NCBI RefSeq assembly: GCF_003431825.1
Contig: NZ_CP020083.1
Coordinates: forward strand, 3,324,501 to 3,388,500
Direction of reading: 5' to 3'
Length of the DNA stretch: 64,000 nt
Source of the DNA: Blastomonas fulva
Lineage (GTDB): Bacteria > Pseudomonadota > Alphaproteobacteria > Sphingomonadales > Sphingomonadaceae
A program made the position numbers and the translations under genes. Shown in pieces: positions 53,393 to 61,837 of this stretch. Position 1 is the stretch's first letter; each line of letters begins with the position of its first letter. The notes below the pieces were generated by a model. That model saw only the letters and a list, made by a program, of their open reading frames with translations, was not told the DNA's origin and made no database searches.

Positions 53393-53962
53393 TCAGCGAG
53401 TGACGACATCGCGCTTCATCGGGGCAAGCTTGGAGAGGAGGCGGTTCTGCGCGGCAAAGCCGACCCGTTCATCCGCCATCGCCGCCTGCAGGTTCTCGAC
53501 CAGAACATTGAGATCATCGATCTGCAAACCGAGGTCGCGGTGCGATGTCGCCATGTCACGCCCGGTATAGTCGCATCCGGCATTGAGGATGTGGCAGAAC
53601 TGCTCGAACAGCGTGCGGCGCAGCCGGACCAGATCATGCGAGACGAAGACCTCCGAAATCCTCGGATCGACGATGGCGCGGTCGACCATGCCGTTGACGA
53701 CACGGCGTATGCCTTCCTGCCCGTGAAAGGCATCGCTCATGCCGGTGCCTGCAAACGGCGCAGCGCCGGCGTGCGCATTGGATGGCTGATAGGGATTGAC
53801 CGGAAGCTCCCCGGTCACCGGATCGCGCTGAGGCTCGGGCTTGGCTGCGGCTTCGGCTTCGGCTTCAGCTTCGCTTTGGCTCTCGCTGGCGATGTCGGGC
53901 ACGGCATCCACCGGCATGTCCTGGAAGCTGGCCAGTGTGAGGGCAAAGATGAGGCTGATCAT
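53393..53962 (-). CDS. Truncated haemoglobin (group 1-like) with export signal
   Basis: The 189-aa protein has a short hydrophobic N-terminus (MISLIFALTLASF), an acidic Ala/Glu-rich linker and then a ~115-residue globin-like domain. The globin features are GQEGIRRVVNGMVDRAIVDPRI (A/B helices), a CD1-like Phe in EVFVSHD, the YTGRDM segment and the proximal-His region MATSHRDLGL. The usual B9-B10 Phe-Tyr pair is Met-Val here, so ligand stabilisation must differ. It probably binds haem in the periplasm. It lies 22 bases after the DUF3034 gene. The longer frame starting at 54058 lies in that gene and is not favoured. Confidence 0.75.
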   Translation of the reverse strand: MISLIFALTLASFQDMPVDAVPDIASESQSEAEAEAEAAAKPEPQRDPVTGELPVNPYQPSNAHAGAAPFAGTGMSDAFHGQEGIRRVVNGMVDRAIVDPRISEVFVSHDLVRLRRTLFEQFCHILNAGCDYTGRDMATSHRDLGLQIDDLNVLVENLQAAMADERVGFAAQNRLLSKLAPMKRDVVTR

Positions 53963-53984
53963 GTCCGTGGTCCTGTCCGGAATT

Positions 53985-54869
53985 TCAAAAGGCGGCCTGG
54001 AGCGAAAGAAACGCGCCGCGCTGCTTTTCGGCGGTCGCGACACTGCCGAGGTCGACATAGGCGGCGGTAACCGTGACGTTGCGGGTCAGGGCATAGGCGG
54101 CAAACAGGTCCACCCAGTCATCCTCGCGCGCGATGGCCAGGTTGTCGGGCTTGGTGCGATATTCGCCCCCGACCACGAACCGACGCGAGAACTGATAGGC
54201 GATCGAGCCTTCGAATTGCGGCTTGTGATTGTTCTGCGTCGCGCTGCCGAAGCCGAGCAGCCCGGCCTGGTTGGCCTTGGTGAACCGCACTGTCGCGTTG
54301 GCGAGCAGGCTGTGCGACAGGAATAGCTTGGTCGCGCTGATATAGAAATCGGTGCCATGCGGCGATGCGGCCCCGACCGCGGCGACGACCGCATCGTCGC
54401 TCGATCGTTTGTGCTGCACCCCGATGGCGATCTGCGGCATCAGCGGATCGCCATAGACGACATCGCCCGCCAGCTTCAGCTTGGCGCCGAAAACATCCTG
54501 GTTCAGCGTATATCCCCGCCCCAGGCCCAGCGCTGTTCCGATGTCGATGGTGTCGAGGTTCTGACGCGCATAGCTCAGTTCCAGCCGATCGAAAAAGCCC
54601 AGAGAGACGCCGTAGCTGGTCCAGTTGTAATCGGGCAGTTCGATGATCGTGCCGTGCGCCGACCCGCCGATGCCCTCCTGCGTCGCATTGCCCGCGATCG
54701 TGCTCCAGGTGGCCAGCCCGCCACCACCTGAACCCTCGATGGTGCTCACGCCGTTGGTCAGCAGCAGTTTGCCGCCGTTGCGCAGGTCCTGTGCATGCGC
54801 CGGAAGATTGGAAAGGGCGGCAAGGCCGATCAGGCACGCAAGGGTGCGCAGAGCAGGATGAACGTTCAT
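53985..54869 (-). CDS. DUF3034 outer-membrane protein
   Basis: The 294-aa precursor has a Sec signal peptide (LIGLAALSNLPAHAQD). The mature protein is built of alternating, amphipathic beta strands and ends with an aromatic residue (LSLQAAF), the classic C-terminal signature of outer-membrane barrels. GGGGLATWSTIAGN and the long strand series identify the DUF3034 family, which has no assigned function. It is divergent from the cupredoxin-like gene and probably co-transcribed with the haemoglobin gene. Confidence 0.82.
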   Translation of the reverse strand: MNVHPALRTLACLIGLAALSNLPAHAQDLRNGGKLLLTNGVSTIEGSGGGGLATWSTIAGNATQEGIGGSAHGTIIELPDYNWTSYGVSLGFFDRLELSYARQNLDTIDIGTALGLGRGYTLNQDVFGAKLKLAGDVVYGDPLMPQIAIGVQHKRSSDDAVVAAVGAASPHGTDFYISATKLFLSHSLLANATVRFTKANQAGLLGFGSATQNNHKPQFEGSIAYQFSRRFVVGGEYRTKPDNLAIAREDDWVDLFAAYALTRNVTVTAAYVDLGSVATAEKQRGAFLSLQAAF

Positions 54870-54893
54870 GACCGGCGGGTAATTCAGAACTGC

Positions 54894-54908
54894 CTAACCA
54901 AGAGTTAA
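54894..54908 (-). promoter_or_regulatory. Candidate CtrA box (CTAA-N7-TTAA) upstream of the DUF3034 gene
   Basis: The site reads CTAA, seven bases, TTAA on the plus strand, 25 bases before the DUF3034 start. It has the same form as the site at 21760-21774 and one mismatch to TTAA-N7-TTAA. Confidence 0.4.
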
Positions 54909-54953
54909 GCATGATGCCCCCAAATTGCCGCCAAATGTAAAATATGCAGAATC

Positions 54954-54977
54954 ACGGTTTTTGACGGCTTAAACCGT
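54954..54977 (+). promoter_or_regulatory. Inverted repeat with embedded TTGACG before the cupredoxin-like gene
   Basis: ACGGTTT and AAACCGT are separated by 10 bases that include TTGACG (54961-54966), a possible -35 element. The cupredoxin-like start is 57 bases further on. It may be an operator overlapping the promoter. Confidence 0.4.
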
Positions 54978-55033
54978 TGAGTTTCCTAACGGAAGCAGCA
55001 ACTTTTTAACTCTTGCGGGCTAGCTCCGAGAGG

Positions 55034-55678
55034 ATGACTACCCCCCGCGCCCCGTTCGTTGCCGCCCTCAGTGCCGCCGTTCTCGCCTGCCTTGCCGTGC
55101 CATCATCCCAGGCCGCAGGGCCCGCCACGCTGGCGCTCACCGTCCGGCAGGCCAGCGGTCTTCCCGTCCGCGATGCCGTGGTGATGGTGTACCCCAAGGC
55201 CGGCGCCTCCAGCGGGCCGATCCGCTTCGGTTGGAAATATGACATGGCGCAAGCGAACATCGCCTTCACCCCCGGAACGCTGATCGTCCCGGCGGGCGCC
55301 ACGGTGCGCTTCCCCAACCAGGACAAGGTACGTCACAGCATCTACAGCTTCTCCAAATCGGCCAAGATCGACATCCAGCTTTATGGTCGCGACGAGACCC
55401 GCAGCCACAGCTTCGCGGTGGCCGGCAGCGTCGCGCTGGGCTGCAAGATCCACGACCAGATGCGTGGCTATGTCAAGGTGGTCGACACCCCCTATGCCGC
55501 CAAGACCGATCACAACGGCCAGGTCCGCCTCGCCCAGCTTCCCGGTGGCGCGGCCGTCGTCAAGGTCTGGCATCCCGCGCTGCGCAGCCGCACCGGCGAG
55601 CACGAGGAAGCCGTGATGCTTGCTGCAGGCCAGCCGACCACGCGCGCGATCTCGGTCGATCTGCGTACCCAGAAGTAA
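55034..55678 (+). CDS. Cupredoxin-like exported protein (methylamine-utilisation type)
   Basis: The 214-aa precursor has a signal peptide (about 1-27, ending SSQAAG). The beta-sandwich domain has a type-1-copper ligand set: His101 in VRHSIYSFS and Cys137, His140, Met143 in GCKIHDQM. A Greek-key C-terminal part with the carboxypeptidase-regulatory-like QVRLAQLPGGAAVVKVWHP follows. It probably binds copper and carries electrons in the periplasm. The ATG is directly behind GAGAGG with little spacing, so the exact start is slightly uncertain. The GGDEF-EAL gene follows after 6 bases. Confidence 0.8.
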   Translation: MTTPRAPFVAALSAAVLACLAVPSSQAAGPATLALTVRQASGLPVRDAVVMVYPKAGASSGPIRFGWKYDMAQANIAFTPGTLIVPAGATVRFPNQDKVRHSIYSFSKSAKIDIQLYGRDETRSHSFAVAGSVALGCKIHDQMRGYVKVVDTPYAAKTDHNGQVRLAQLPGGAAVVKVWHPALRSRTGEHEEAVMLAAGQPTTRAISVDLRTQK

Positions 55679-55684
55679 CGCGCG

Positions 55685-58036
55685 ATGGACTCCTCCACCC
55701 TGCCGCTCCGCGGACGCTTCCGGTCGCTCGCCACCCGCATCACGGTCTGGTATGGCGTGGTGATCGCGCTCACCTTCGGCGCCTTCATCATCGTCGCGAC
55801 CGATGGGGTCGAGCGTTACGCCGAGAGCGTGGCCACCAAGGAAATGGCGACCAACGCCGCGACCTTCGACAAGATCCTGGAACTTCAGGCCAGGCAGATG
55901 CGGACGTCGGCGGACGTTCTGGCGGCAGATTTCGGGTTCCGCGAAGCTTTCGCACTCGACGACCAGCCGACCATCACCAGCGCGCTCGAAAGCCTGAGGG
56001 TCAGGGCGGGCGCTCCGCTGGCGATCATGATCCCGCTGCAGGGCGACTTCATCAGCACCGGCGCCCCGATGAACGCGACCGAACAGGACGCATTATGGGA
56101 GGCGGTCGATTCAGGGATCGATCGCGGCGTGTTCCAGGTGGGCGGTCGCTATCACAACGCGGTCGCCGCACCGATCCTCATCCCCGATCTGGCGGGCTGG
56201 CTGGTGCTGGCGAGGCCGCTCGATGCTGCCGCAATGCGCGAATTGGCGCGGCTCGCACCTGCAGGCATGTCAGCGCGGATCCGCGCGTCCGGCCCGCTGC
56301 CGGGCGGGATCGACCTGTCGCAGGCCAGCGGCAGGGCCCCGGTCGAAACGCGGCTCGATGGCGAACGCGTCCTCTACTGGTCGAAGCCCCTTCCCGCGCT
56401 CGACACCAGCCTCAAGCCCCGGGTGGTGCTGCGCTATGAGCTGAGCAGCGCGCTGGCCGAATACAACCCGATCAAATATCTGCTGCTGGCACTGAGCGCG
56501 GTGGGCCTGACCCTCTCGGTGCTGATCGGCGCATTCGTTTCGCGCGGGATCACCCGCCCGATCGCCACGCTGGAAAACGCCGCGCGTGAGATCAGTCGCG
56601 GGTCGCGCGATACGGTGTCGATCACCACCGATGACGAGGTCGGACGGCTTGCAGACAGCTTCAACTCGATGGTCGAATCGATCAAGGAGCGCGAGGAGCG
56701 GATCACCCATATCGCGCTGCACGACGAGCTGACCGGATTGCCCAACCGCAAGCTTTTCGCCGAGCAGCTGGAGTTCGCGCTTGGCAGGCGCGCCAGCACC
56801 CACCGCATCGCGATCATGTATTTCGATCTCGACAACTTCAAGGCGGTCAACGACACGCTGGGTCATCCCGTGGGTGACGAGCTGCTGCGCGCGGTTGCCG
56901 AGCGGCTTCGTACCAGCATGCCCGGCGCGCTGATCAGCCGCCAGGGCGGCGACGAATTTGCCATCCTGATCGACCAGATCGAACCCCATGCCAAGATCGC
57001 GCTGCTCGCGGACCGGGTCAGCGCGGTGTTCCACTCCGCCTTCCAGCTCTCCGACCACCGGCTCGAGACCAGCTCCAGCATCGGGATCGCTGTAGCGCCG
57101 ACGGATGGCGATTGCCCCGACGAGCTGATCAAGAATGCCGATCTCGCGCTCTATCGCGCAAAGAAGGAGGGCCGCAATTGCTCGTGCTTCTTCGAGCAAG
57201 CGATGGATCTCGAGGCCCGCAAGCGCCATCAGATGGAAATCGACATGCGCGAGGCGGTGCGCGAGGGGCAGTTCCTGCTGAATTACCAGCCGTTGTTCAG
57301 CCTCGAGAAAAACCGCGTCATGGGCTTTGAGGCGCTGGTCCGCTGGCAGCACCCTTTGCGTGGGCTAGTGTCACCCGCCGAGTTCATTCCGTTGGCCGAA
57401 GACACCGGCATGATCGTGCCGATCAGCGAATGGGTGCTCAACGAGGCCTGCCAGCGCGCGGGCCAATGGCCCGATGACATCCGCATCGCGGTGAACCTCT
57501 CGCCGGTGCTGTTCAAGAATGCCGGATTGCCGCTGCTGGTAATGCAGGCGCTCGACAAGGCCGGGCTCAAGCCCAACAGGCTCGAGCTCGAGGTGACCGA
57601 ATCGCTGTTCATCGACAACATCGAGCGCACCACCGCGATGCTCAATGCGCTGCGCGATTGCGGGGTCCGGATCGCGCTCGACGATTTCGGCACGGGATAC
57701 AGCTCACTCAATTACCTGCGCTCTTTCCCGTTCGACAAGATCAAGATCGACAAGAGCTTCGTCGACGATCTGGCGACCGACATCAGCTCGCAGGCGATCA
57801 TCGGCGCTATTACCGCGCTCGCCTCGGCGCTGGGGATGGAAACGATTGCCGAGGGCGTCGAGGACAAGGACCAGCTCGAGGCACTGCGCGCGCAGGGATG
57901 CTCGAACATCCAGGGCTATCTGTTCAGCCGTCCGGTCGGGATCGAGCTGGTCGATGCGATGATCGCCGACATGCGCTACACTCAGGCCGAGCCCGGCGAA
58001 GCCGCAGAGCACGGGAGGGCCCGCCGCGTCGCCTGA
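55685..58036 (+). CDS. Membrane c-di-GMP enzyme: sensor-HAMP-GGDEF-EAL
   Basis: The 783-aa protein has two membrane helices (about 20-40 and 262-285) that enclose a ~220-residue periplasmic sensor domain of CACHE-like type. A HAMP (about 285-335), GGDEF (motif at 421-425) and EAL (Glu549-Ala-Leu551) domain follow. Both catalytic domains look active: GGDEF is exact, and EAL has the VNLSP, EVTES, DDFGTG, KIDKSF and EGVED residues. There is no RxxD inhibitory site before GGDEF. It can probably make and break c-di-GMP in response to a periplasmic signal from the linked haem/copper proteins. Confidence 0.93.
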   Translation: MDSSTLPLRGRFRSLATRITVWYGVVIALTFGAFIIVATDGVERYAESVATKEMATNAATFDKILELQARQMRTSADVLAADFGFREAFALDDQPTITSALESLRVRAGAPLAIMIPLQGDFISTGAPMNATEQDALWEAVDSGIDRGVFQVGGRYHNAVAAPILIPDLAGWLVLARPLDAAAMRELARLAPAGMSARIRASGPLPGGIDLSQASGRAPVETRLDGERVLYWSKPLPALDTSLKPRVVLRYELSSALAEYNPIKYLLLALSAVGLTLSVLIGAFVSRGITRPIATLENAAREISRGSRDTVSITTDDEVGRLADSFNSMVESIKEREERITHIALHDELTGLPNRKLFAEQLEFALGRRASTHRIAIMYFDLDNFKAVNDTLGHPVGDELLRAVAERLRTSMPGALISRQGGDEFAILIDQIEPHAKIALLADRVSAVFHSAFQLSDHRLETSSSIGIAVAPTDGDCPDELIKNADLALYRAKKEGRNCSCFFEQAMDLEARKRHQMEIDMREAVREGQFLLNYQPLFSLEKNRVMGFEALVRWQHPLRGLVSPAEFIPLAEDTGMIVPISEWVLNEACQRAGQWPDDIRIAVNLSPVLFKNAGLPLLVMQALDKAGLKPNRLELEVTESLFIDNIERTTAMLNALRDCGVRIALDDFGTGYSSLNYLRSFPFDKIKIDKSFVDDLATDISSQAIIGAITALASALGMETIAEGVEDKDQLEALRAQGCSNIQGYLFSRPVGIELVDAMIADMRYTQAEPGEAAEHGRARRVA

Positions 58037-58157
58037 CCGGACTGGCCATTCCAGCCAAACCCATCAGACAGCTTTGACACGCATAATTGTCTGAGTTATT
58101 CCCAGGCGCCTCGAACGTCCGCACTCTGAGCGAGCGGGCGCAGCATGGAGGATGAAG

Positions 58158-59819
58158 ATGGCATCGCGGACAAAGCTGGGACTGATAACGGCAGCGGCCG
58201 GGCTCGCAGCGACGATGTCGCCGCTCGCGCTCGCCTCGCCCGCGCGGTTCGAGGAGTTTCGCTATGAGGGCCGCTCGCAGGAGCAGGTGACGGTGGGGCC
58301 GGGCCAATATCGCAACCCGGTGCTCTCGGGCTATTATCCCGATCCCTCGATCACCCGGGTGGGCGAGGATTACTATCTCGTCACCTCGACCTTCACTCAT
58401 TTTCCCGGCCTGCCGATCTTCCATTCGCGCGATCTGGTCACCTGGAAGCAGATCGGCAACGCCATCGACCGGCCCGGCCAGCTCGACTTCACCGGGCTTC
58501 AGGTGTCAAAGGGCGTGTTTGCTCCCGACATCTCCTGGCACGATGGCACCTTCTACATCGTCGGGACCTGTGTGGGGTGCCGGGACAATTTCTTTATCAC
58601 CGCCAAGAACCCCGCCGGCCCCTGGTCCGACCCGACATGGCTTCCGTTCGAAGGCATCGATCCGTCGATCCACTGGGACGGCGACAGGGCATACATCGTC
58701 AACAACCGCGCACCCGACGAGCCGCCGCGCTATGATGGCCACCGCGCGATCTGGATCCAGGAGTTCGACTGGCGGGCGGGCACGATGGTCGGCGAGAGCA
58801 CGCAGCTGGTCAATGGCGGCATCGACCTGCGTACCAAGCCGATCTGGATCGAGGGACCGCACATCATCCGCAAGGACGGCTTCTACTATCTGATCGCGGC
58901 AGAAGGCGGCACCGGCGACAAGCACAGCGAAGTGGTGCTGCGATCCTCCCAACTGCGCGGGCCTTACACGCCCTATGCCGGCAACCCCATTCTCAGCCAG
59001 CGCACGCTCGATCCCAGGCGGCCCAACCCGGTCACGTCGGCAGGGCACGCCAAGTTCGTCCAGACACCCGATGGCGAATGGTGGGCGACCTTCCTCGCCA
59101 CCCGGCCCTATGACGACGACACCTACAATATCGGCCGCGAGACATTCCTGCTGCCGGTGACGTGGCGCGCTGGCTGGCCACTCATTCTGCCTGATGGCGA
59201 ACGCATCCCCTTTGTCGCGAAGCGCCCTGCGCTTGCCGCCGACACCCCTGCCTCGCCGCCTCTGTCGGGCGACTTCGGCTATATCGACAGCTTCGATGGC
59301 CCTGCCCTCGCGCCGCAATGGCTGACGGTGCGGACGCCCAAGGCGCCTTTCCATCGGCTCGACCGCGGTGCGCTCGTGATCGAGGGCGCAGCGGCCATGG
59401 GCGACCAGAGCGGAGTGCCTGGCTTTATCGGCAGACGCCAGCAGCACCACATCGCCACCATGTCGACGGTGCTGGAATATGCCCCGGACAAGGATGGCGC
59501 CCGGGCCGGGCTGGCGGCCATGCAGTCCGACCAGTCCTTCCTCTTCTTCGGCATCACCCGCATGGAGGGCAAGCCGATGGTTGCGCTGTTCGTCCGCGAC
59601 CGGGCCGACGTAGATACGCTGGTGGCCGCGCATCCCCTGGAATCGCAGGGCCCGGTCACGCTTACCATCCGTGCCGACGGCGGCAATATGGCCTTCGACT
59701 ATGCGGCAGGCGGCCGGTCGCGCACGCTCAAGGCCGGTCTGGATGCCCGGTTCCTCAGCACCCGGCGGGCGCGCGGCTTCACCGGAACGCTGGTCGGCCC
59801 CTATGTCCACACCCCCTGA
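58158..59819 (+). CDS. Exported glycoside hydrolase family 43 enzyme
   Basis: The 553-aa enzyme has a signal peptide (about 1-27, SPLALASPA). The five-bladed propeller has the GH43 catalytic acids: Asp62 in YYPDPSI, Asp168 in GIDPSIHW and Glu232 in IEGPHII. A C-terminal beta-sandwich of the GH43_C2 type (from about residue 375) follows. It is typical of beta-xylosidases and arabinofuranosidases. The start at 58158 is chosen because GGAGG then has 6-base spacing. It supplies xylose for the cluster that follows. Confidence 0.9.
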   Translation: MASRTKLGLITAAAGLAATMSPLALASPARFEEFRYEGRSQEQVTVGPGQYRNPVLSGYYPDPSITRVGEDYYLVTSTFTHFPGLPIFHSRDLVTWKQIGNAIDRPGQLDFTGLQVSKGVFAPDISWHDGTFYIVGTCVGCRDNFFITAKNPAGPWSDPTWLPFEGIDPSIHWDGDRAYIVNNRAPDEPPRYDGHRAIWIQEFDWRAGTMVGESTQLVNGGIDLRTKPIWIEGPHIIRKDGFYYLIAAEGGTGDKHSEVVLRSSQLRGPYTPYAGNPILSQRTLDPRRPNPVTSAGHAKFVQTPDGEWWATFLATRPYDDDTYNIGRETFLLPVTWRAGWPLILPDGERIPFVAKRPALAADTPASPPLSGDFGYIDSFDGPALAPQWLTVRTPKAPFHRLDRGALVIEGAAAMGDQSGVPGFIGRRQQHHIATMSTVLEYAPDKDGARAGLAAMQSDQSFLFFGITRMEGKPMVALFVRDRADVDTLVAAHPLESQGPVTLTIRADGGNMAFDYAAGGRSRTLKAGLDARFLSTRRARGFTGTLVGPYVHTP

Positions 59820-59878
59820 CCCGCGCCATCTTTGTTCGATCTGATGCTACGCGCTTGACAAGCCCGCCAAAAGTATGA

Positions 59879-59892
59879 TGGTAGCGCTATCA
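59879..59892 (+). promoter_or_regulatory. XylR-like operator (TGGTAGCGCTATCA) before the xylose genes
   Basis: A nearly perfect palindrome with core TAGCGCTA lies 22 bases before the xylX start and downstream of TTGACA (59855-59860). LacI-family XylR of Caulobacter binds sites of this form in xylose promoters. Confidence 0.7.
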
Positions 59893-59914
59893 CAAGAACA
59901 GCAAGGTGTTTTAC

Positions 59915-61048
59915 ATGGAGGGGGATCCCCAAGCTAATCGGTCGGCGATGCCCGACGACTGGATGACGGGCGTGTTCGCCGGGCGCAGATTGACCGAGGT
60001 CGGCCCCAGCCCCTTTCTGGTCGTAGGCGGCGAGCTGTACGACATGGCGCAGGTCGCCCCCACCATGACAGCCTTGATCGAGCGTGGCGATTTTACCGGC
60101 AATGGCGGCGAGCATCTCGGCCGCTTCGCATTTGCAGACGAACATCTGCTCAGCCCGGTCGATCTGCAGTGCATCAAGGCGTGCGGCGTCACCTTTGCGG
60201 TCTCGGCGATCGAACGAGTGATCGAGGAGAGCGCGCGCGGCGACTGGAATGCGGCGTCCGCGATCCGCGAGCGGCTGGAAACCCGCGTCGGCGGCTCGAT
60301 CCGCTCGGTCGTTCCAGGCTCGGCCGAAGCCGCCGCACTCAAGACTGCCCTGATCGAAGACGGGCTGTGGTCGCAATATCTGGAAGTTGCGATCGGCCCC
60401 GATGCCGAGGTGTTCACCAAGGCGCCCGTGCTTGCCTCGGTCGGCGCCGATGCGGCGATCGGCATCCGCTCCGATTCCCACTGGAACAATCCCGAGCCGG
60501 AGATTGCCCTGCTGGTGAGCAGCGCCGGCAATCCGGTCGGCGCAATGCTGGGCAATGATGTCAACCTGCGCGATTTCGAGGGCCGGTCGGCGCTGCTACT
60601 GGGCAAGGCCAAGGACAACAATGCATCGTGCGCACTCGGCCCGCTGGTGCGCCTGTTCGACAGCAGCTTCACGCTCGACGACGTCCGCCAGGCCGATGTG
60701 CGCCTGACCATCACCGGCGAGGACGGCTTCGTCCTCAACGGCGAAAGCAACATGCGCGAGATCAGCCGCGACCCGCTCGATCTGGTGCGCCAGACGCTGA
60801 GCGAGCACCAGTATCCCGATGGCTTCGTGCTGTTCATGGGCACGTTGTTCGCCCCGGTCGAGGACCGCGACGAGCCCGGGCGGGGATTCACCCACAAGGT
60901 GGGCGACATCGTCGCTATCGAGAACCGCAAGCTGGGTCGGCTGGTCAACACTGTGGTGACCTCTCGCGATGCACCGCCCTGGCAGATGGGCATCGGCGCG
61001 CTGATGGCCAATCTGGCAGGCCGTGGCCTGCTGCGGGGTGCGGCATGA
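59915..61048 (+). CDS. xylX: 2-keto-3-deoxy-D-xylonate dehydratase, fumarylacetoacetase family
   Basis: The 377-aa enzyme has the fumarylacetoacetate-hydrolase-like fold with metal ligands around EPEIALLVS and GNDVNLRDFEGRS. The KAKDNNASCALGP segment is typical of the XylX/2-keto-3-deoxy-sugar-acid dehydratase branch. In the Weimberg pathway it turns 2-keto-3-deoxyxylonate into alpha-ketoglutarate semialdehyde. The ATG at 59915 is preferred over a GTG nine bases upstream because AAGG then has an 8-base spacing. Its stop overlaps xylB (ATGA). Confidence 0.85.
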   Translation: MEGDPQANRSAMPDDWMTGVFAGRRLTEVGPSPFLVVGGELYDMAQVAPTMTALIERGDFTGNGGEHLGRFAFADEHLLSPVDLQCIKACGVTFAVSAIERVIEESARGDWNAASAIRERLETRVGGSIRSVVPGSAEAAALKTALIEDGLWSQYLEVAIGPDAEVFTKAPVLASVGADAAIGIRSDSHWNNPEPEIALLVSSAGNPVGAMLGNDVNLRDFEGRSALLLGKAKDNNASCALGPLVRLFDSSFTLDDVRQADVRLTITGEDGFVLNGESNMREISRDPLDLVRQTLSEHQYPDGFVLFMGTLFAPVEDRDEPGRGFTHKVGDIVAIENRKLGRLVNTVVTSRDAPPWQMGIGALMANLAGRGLLRGAA

Positions 61049-61836
61049 CCAGCACGACGATATTGCAGGCAGACCAGTTGCAGTCGGGGTTCGACTCCGC
61101 CATCTATCCCAGCCTTTCGGGCAAGCGGGTACTCGTTACCGGAGGCGCCACCGGAATCGGCGCTGCGCTGGTGGAACGGTTTGTCCAGCAAGACGCGCAT
61201 GTCGCTTTCGTCGACGTCAACCATGCAGCGGGCCATGCGCTTGCCGCCCGGCTGGCGGGGACGCATTTCGTCCATTGCGACCTGCGCGATATCGATGCGC
61301 TCAAGGCCTGTCTTGACGGTGTGAGGGCCGAACTGGGCGGGATCGACATCCTGCTCAACAACGCCGCCAATGACGACCGTCACACGGTGATGGAGGTGAC
61401 GCCCGATTACTGGGATGACCGCATGGCCACCAATCTGCGCCACCTGTTCTTCGCCGCGCAGGCTGTGGTGCCGGCGATGCAGGCCGCTGGCGGCGGCGTG
61501 ATCATCAACTTCGGGTCGATCAGCTGGCATCTGGGGCTGGCGGATCTGGTGCTGTACCAGACCGCCAAGGCCGCGATCGAGGGAATGACCCGGGGGCTGG
61601 CGCGCGATCTCGGGCGCGACAACATCCGCGTCACCACCATCGTGCCCGGCAATGTGCAGACCCCGCGCCAGGAGCAATGGTACACCCCCGAAGGCGAGGC
61701 CGAGATCGTCGCCGCACAGTGCCTGAGCGAGCGGATCCAGCCCGACGATGTCGCAGCACTGGCGCTGTTCCTCGCCTCGGACGATGCGCGGATGTGCACC
61801 GGTCACGAATACTTCGTCGATGCAGGCTGGCGCTGA
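61045..61836 (+). CDS. xylB: NAD-dependent D-xylose dehydrogenase (short-chain dehydrogenase)
   Basis: The 263-aa SDR enzyme has the dinucleotide motif TGGATGIG (32-39), NNA in the central sheet, the catalytic Ser (FGSISWHLG) and YQTAK (YxxxK). Stretches such as GGGVIINFGSISWHLGLADL and RQEQWYTPEGEAEIVAAQCL are near-identical to Caulobacter XylB. It oxidises D-xylose to D-xylonolactone. It is coupled to xylX upstream and xylC downstream. Confidence 0.92.
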   Translation: MTSTTILQADQLQSGFDSAIYPSLSGKRVLVTGGATGIGAALVERFVQQDAHVAFVDVNHAAGHALAARLAGTHFVHCDLRDIDALKACLDGVRAELGGIDILLNNAANDDRHTVMEVTPDYWDDRMATNLRHLFFAAQAVVPAMQAAGGGVIINFGSISWHLGLADLVLYQTAKAAIEGMTRGLARDLGRDNIRVTTIVPGNVQTPRQEQWYTPEGEAEIVAAQCLSERIQPDDVAALALFLASDDARMCTGHEYFVDAGWR

Positions 61837-61837
61837 C

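Noticed and set aside
58037-58157. Promoter TTGACA-N16-TTATTC for the GH43 gene
   Set aside because: The -35 hexamer is good but the -10 match is too weak and the spacing ambiguous, so it is not listed as a feature.
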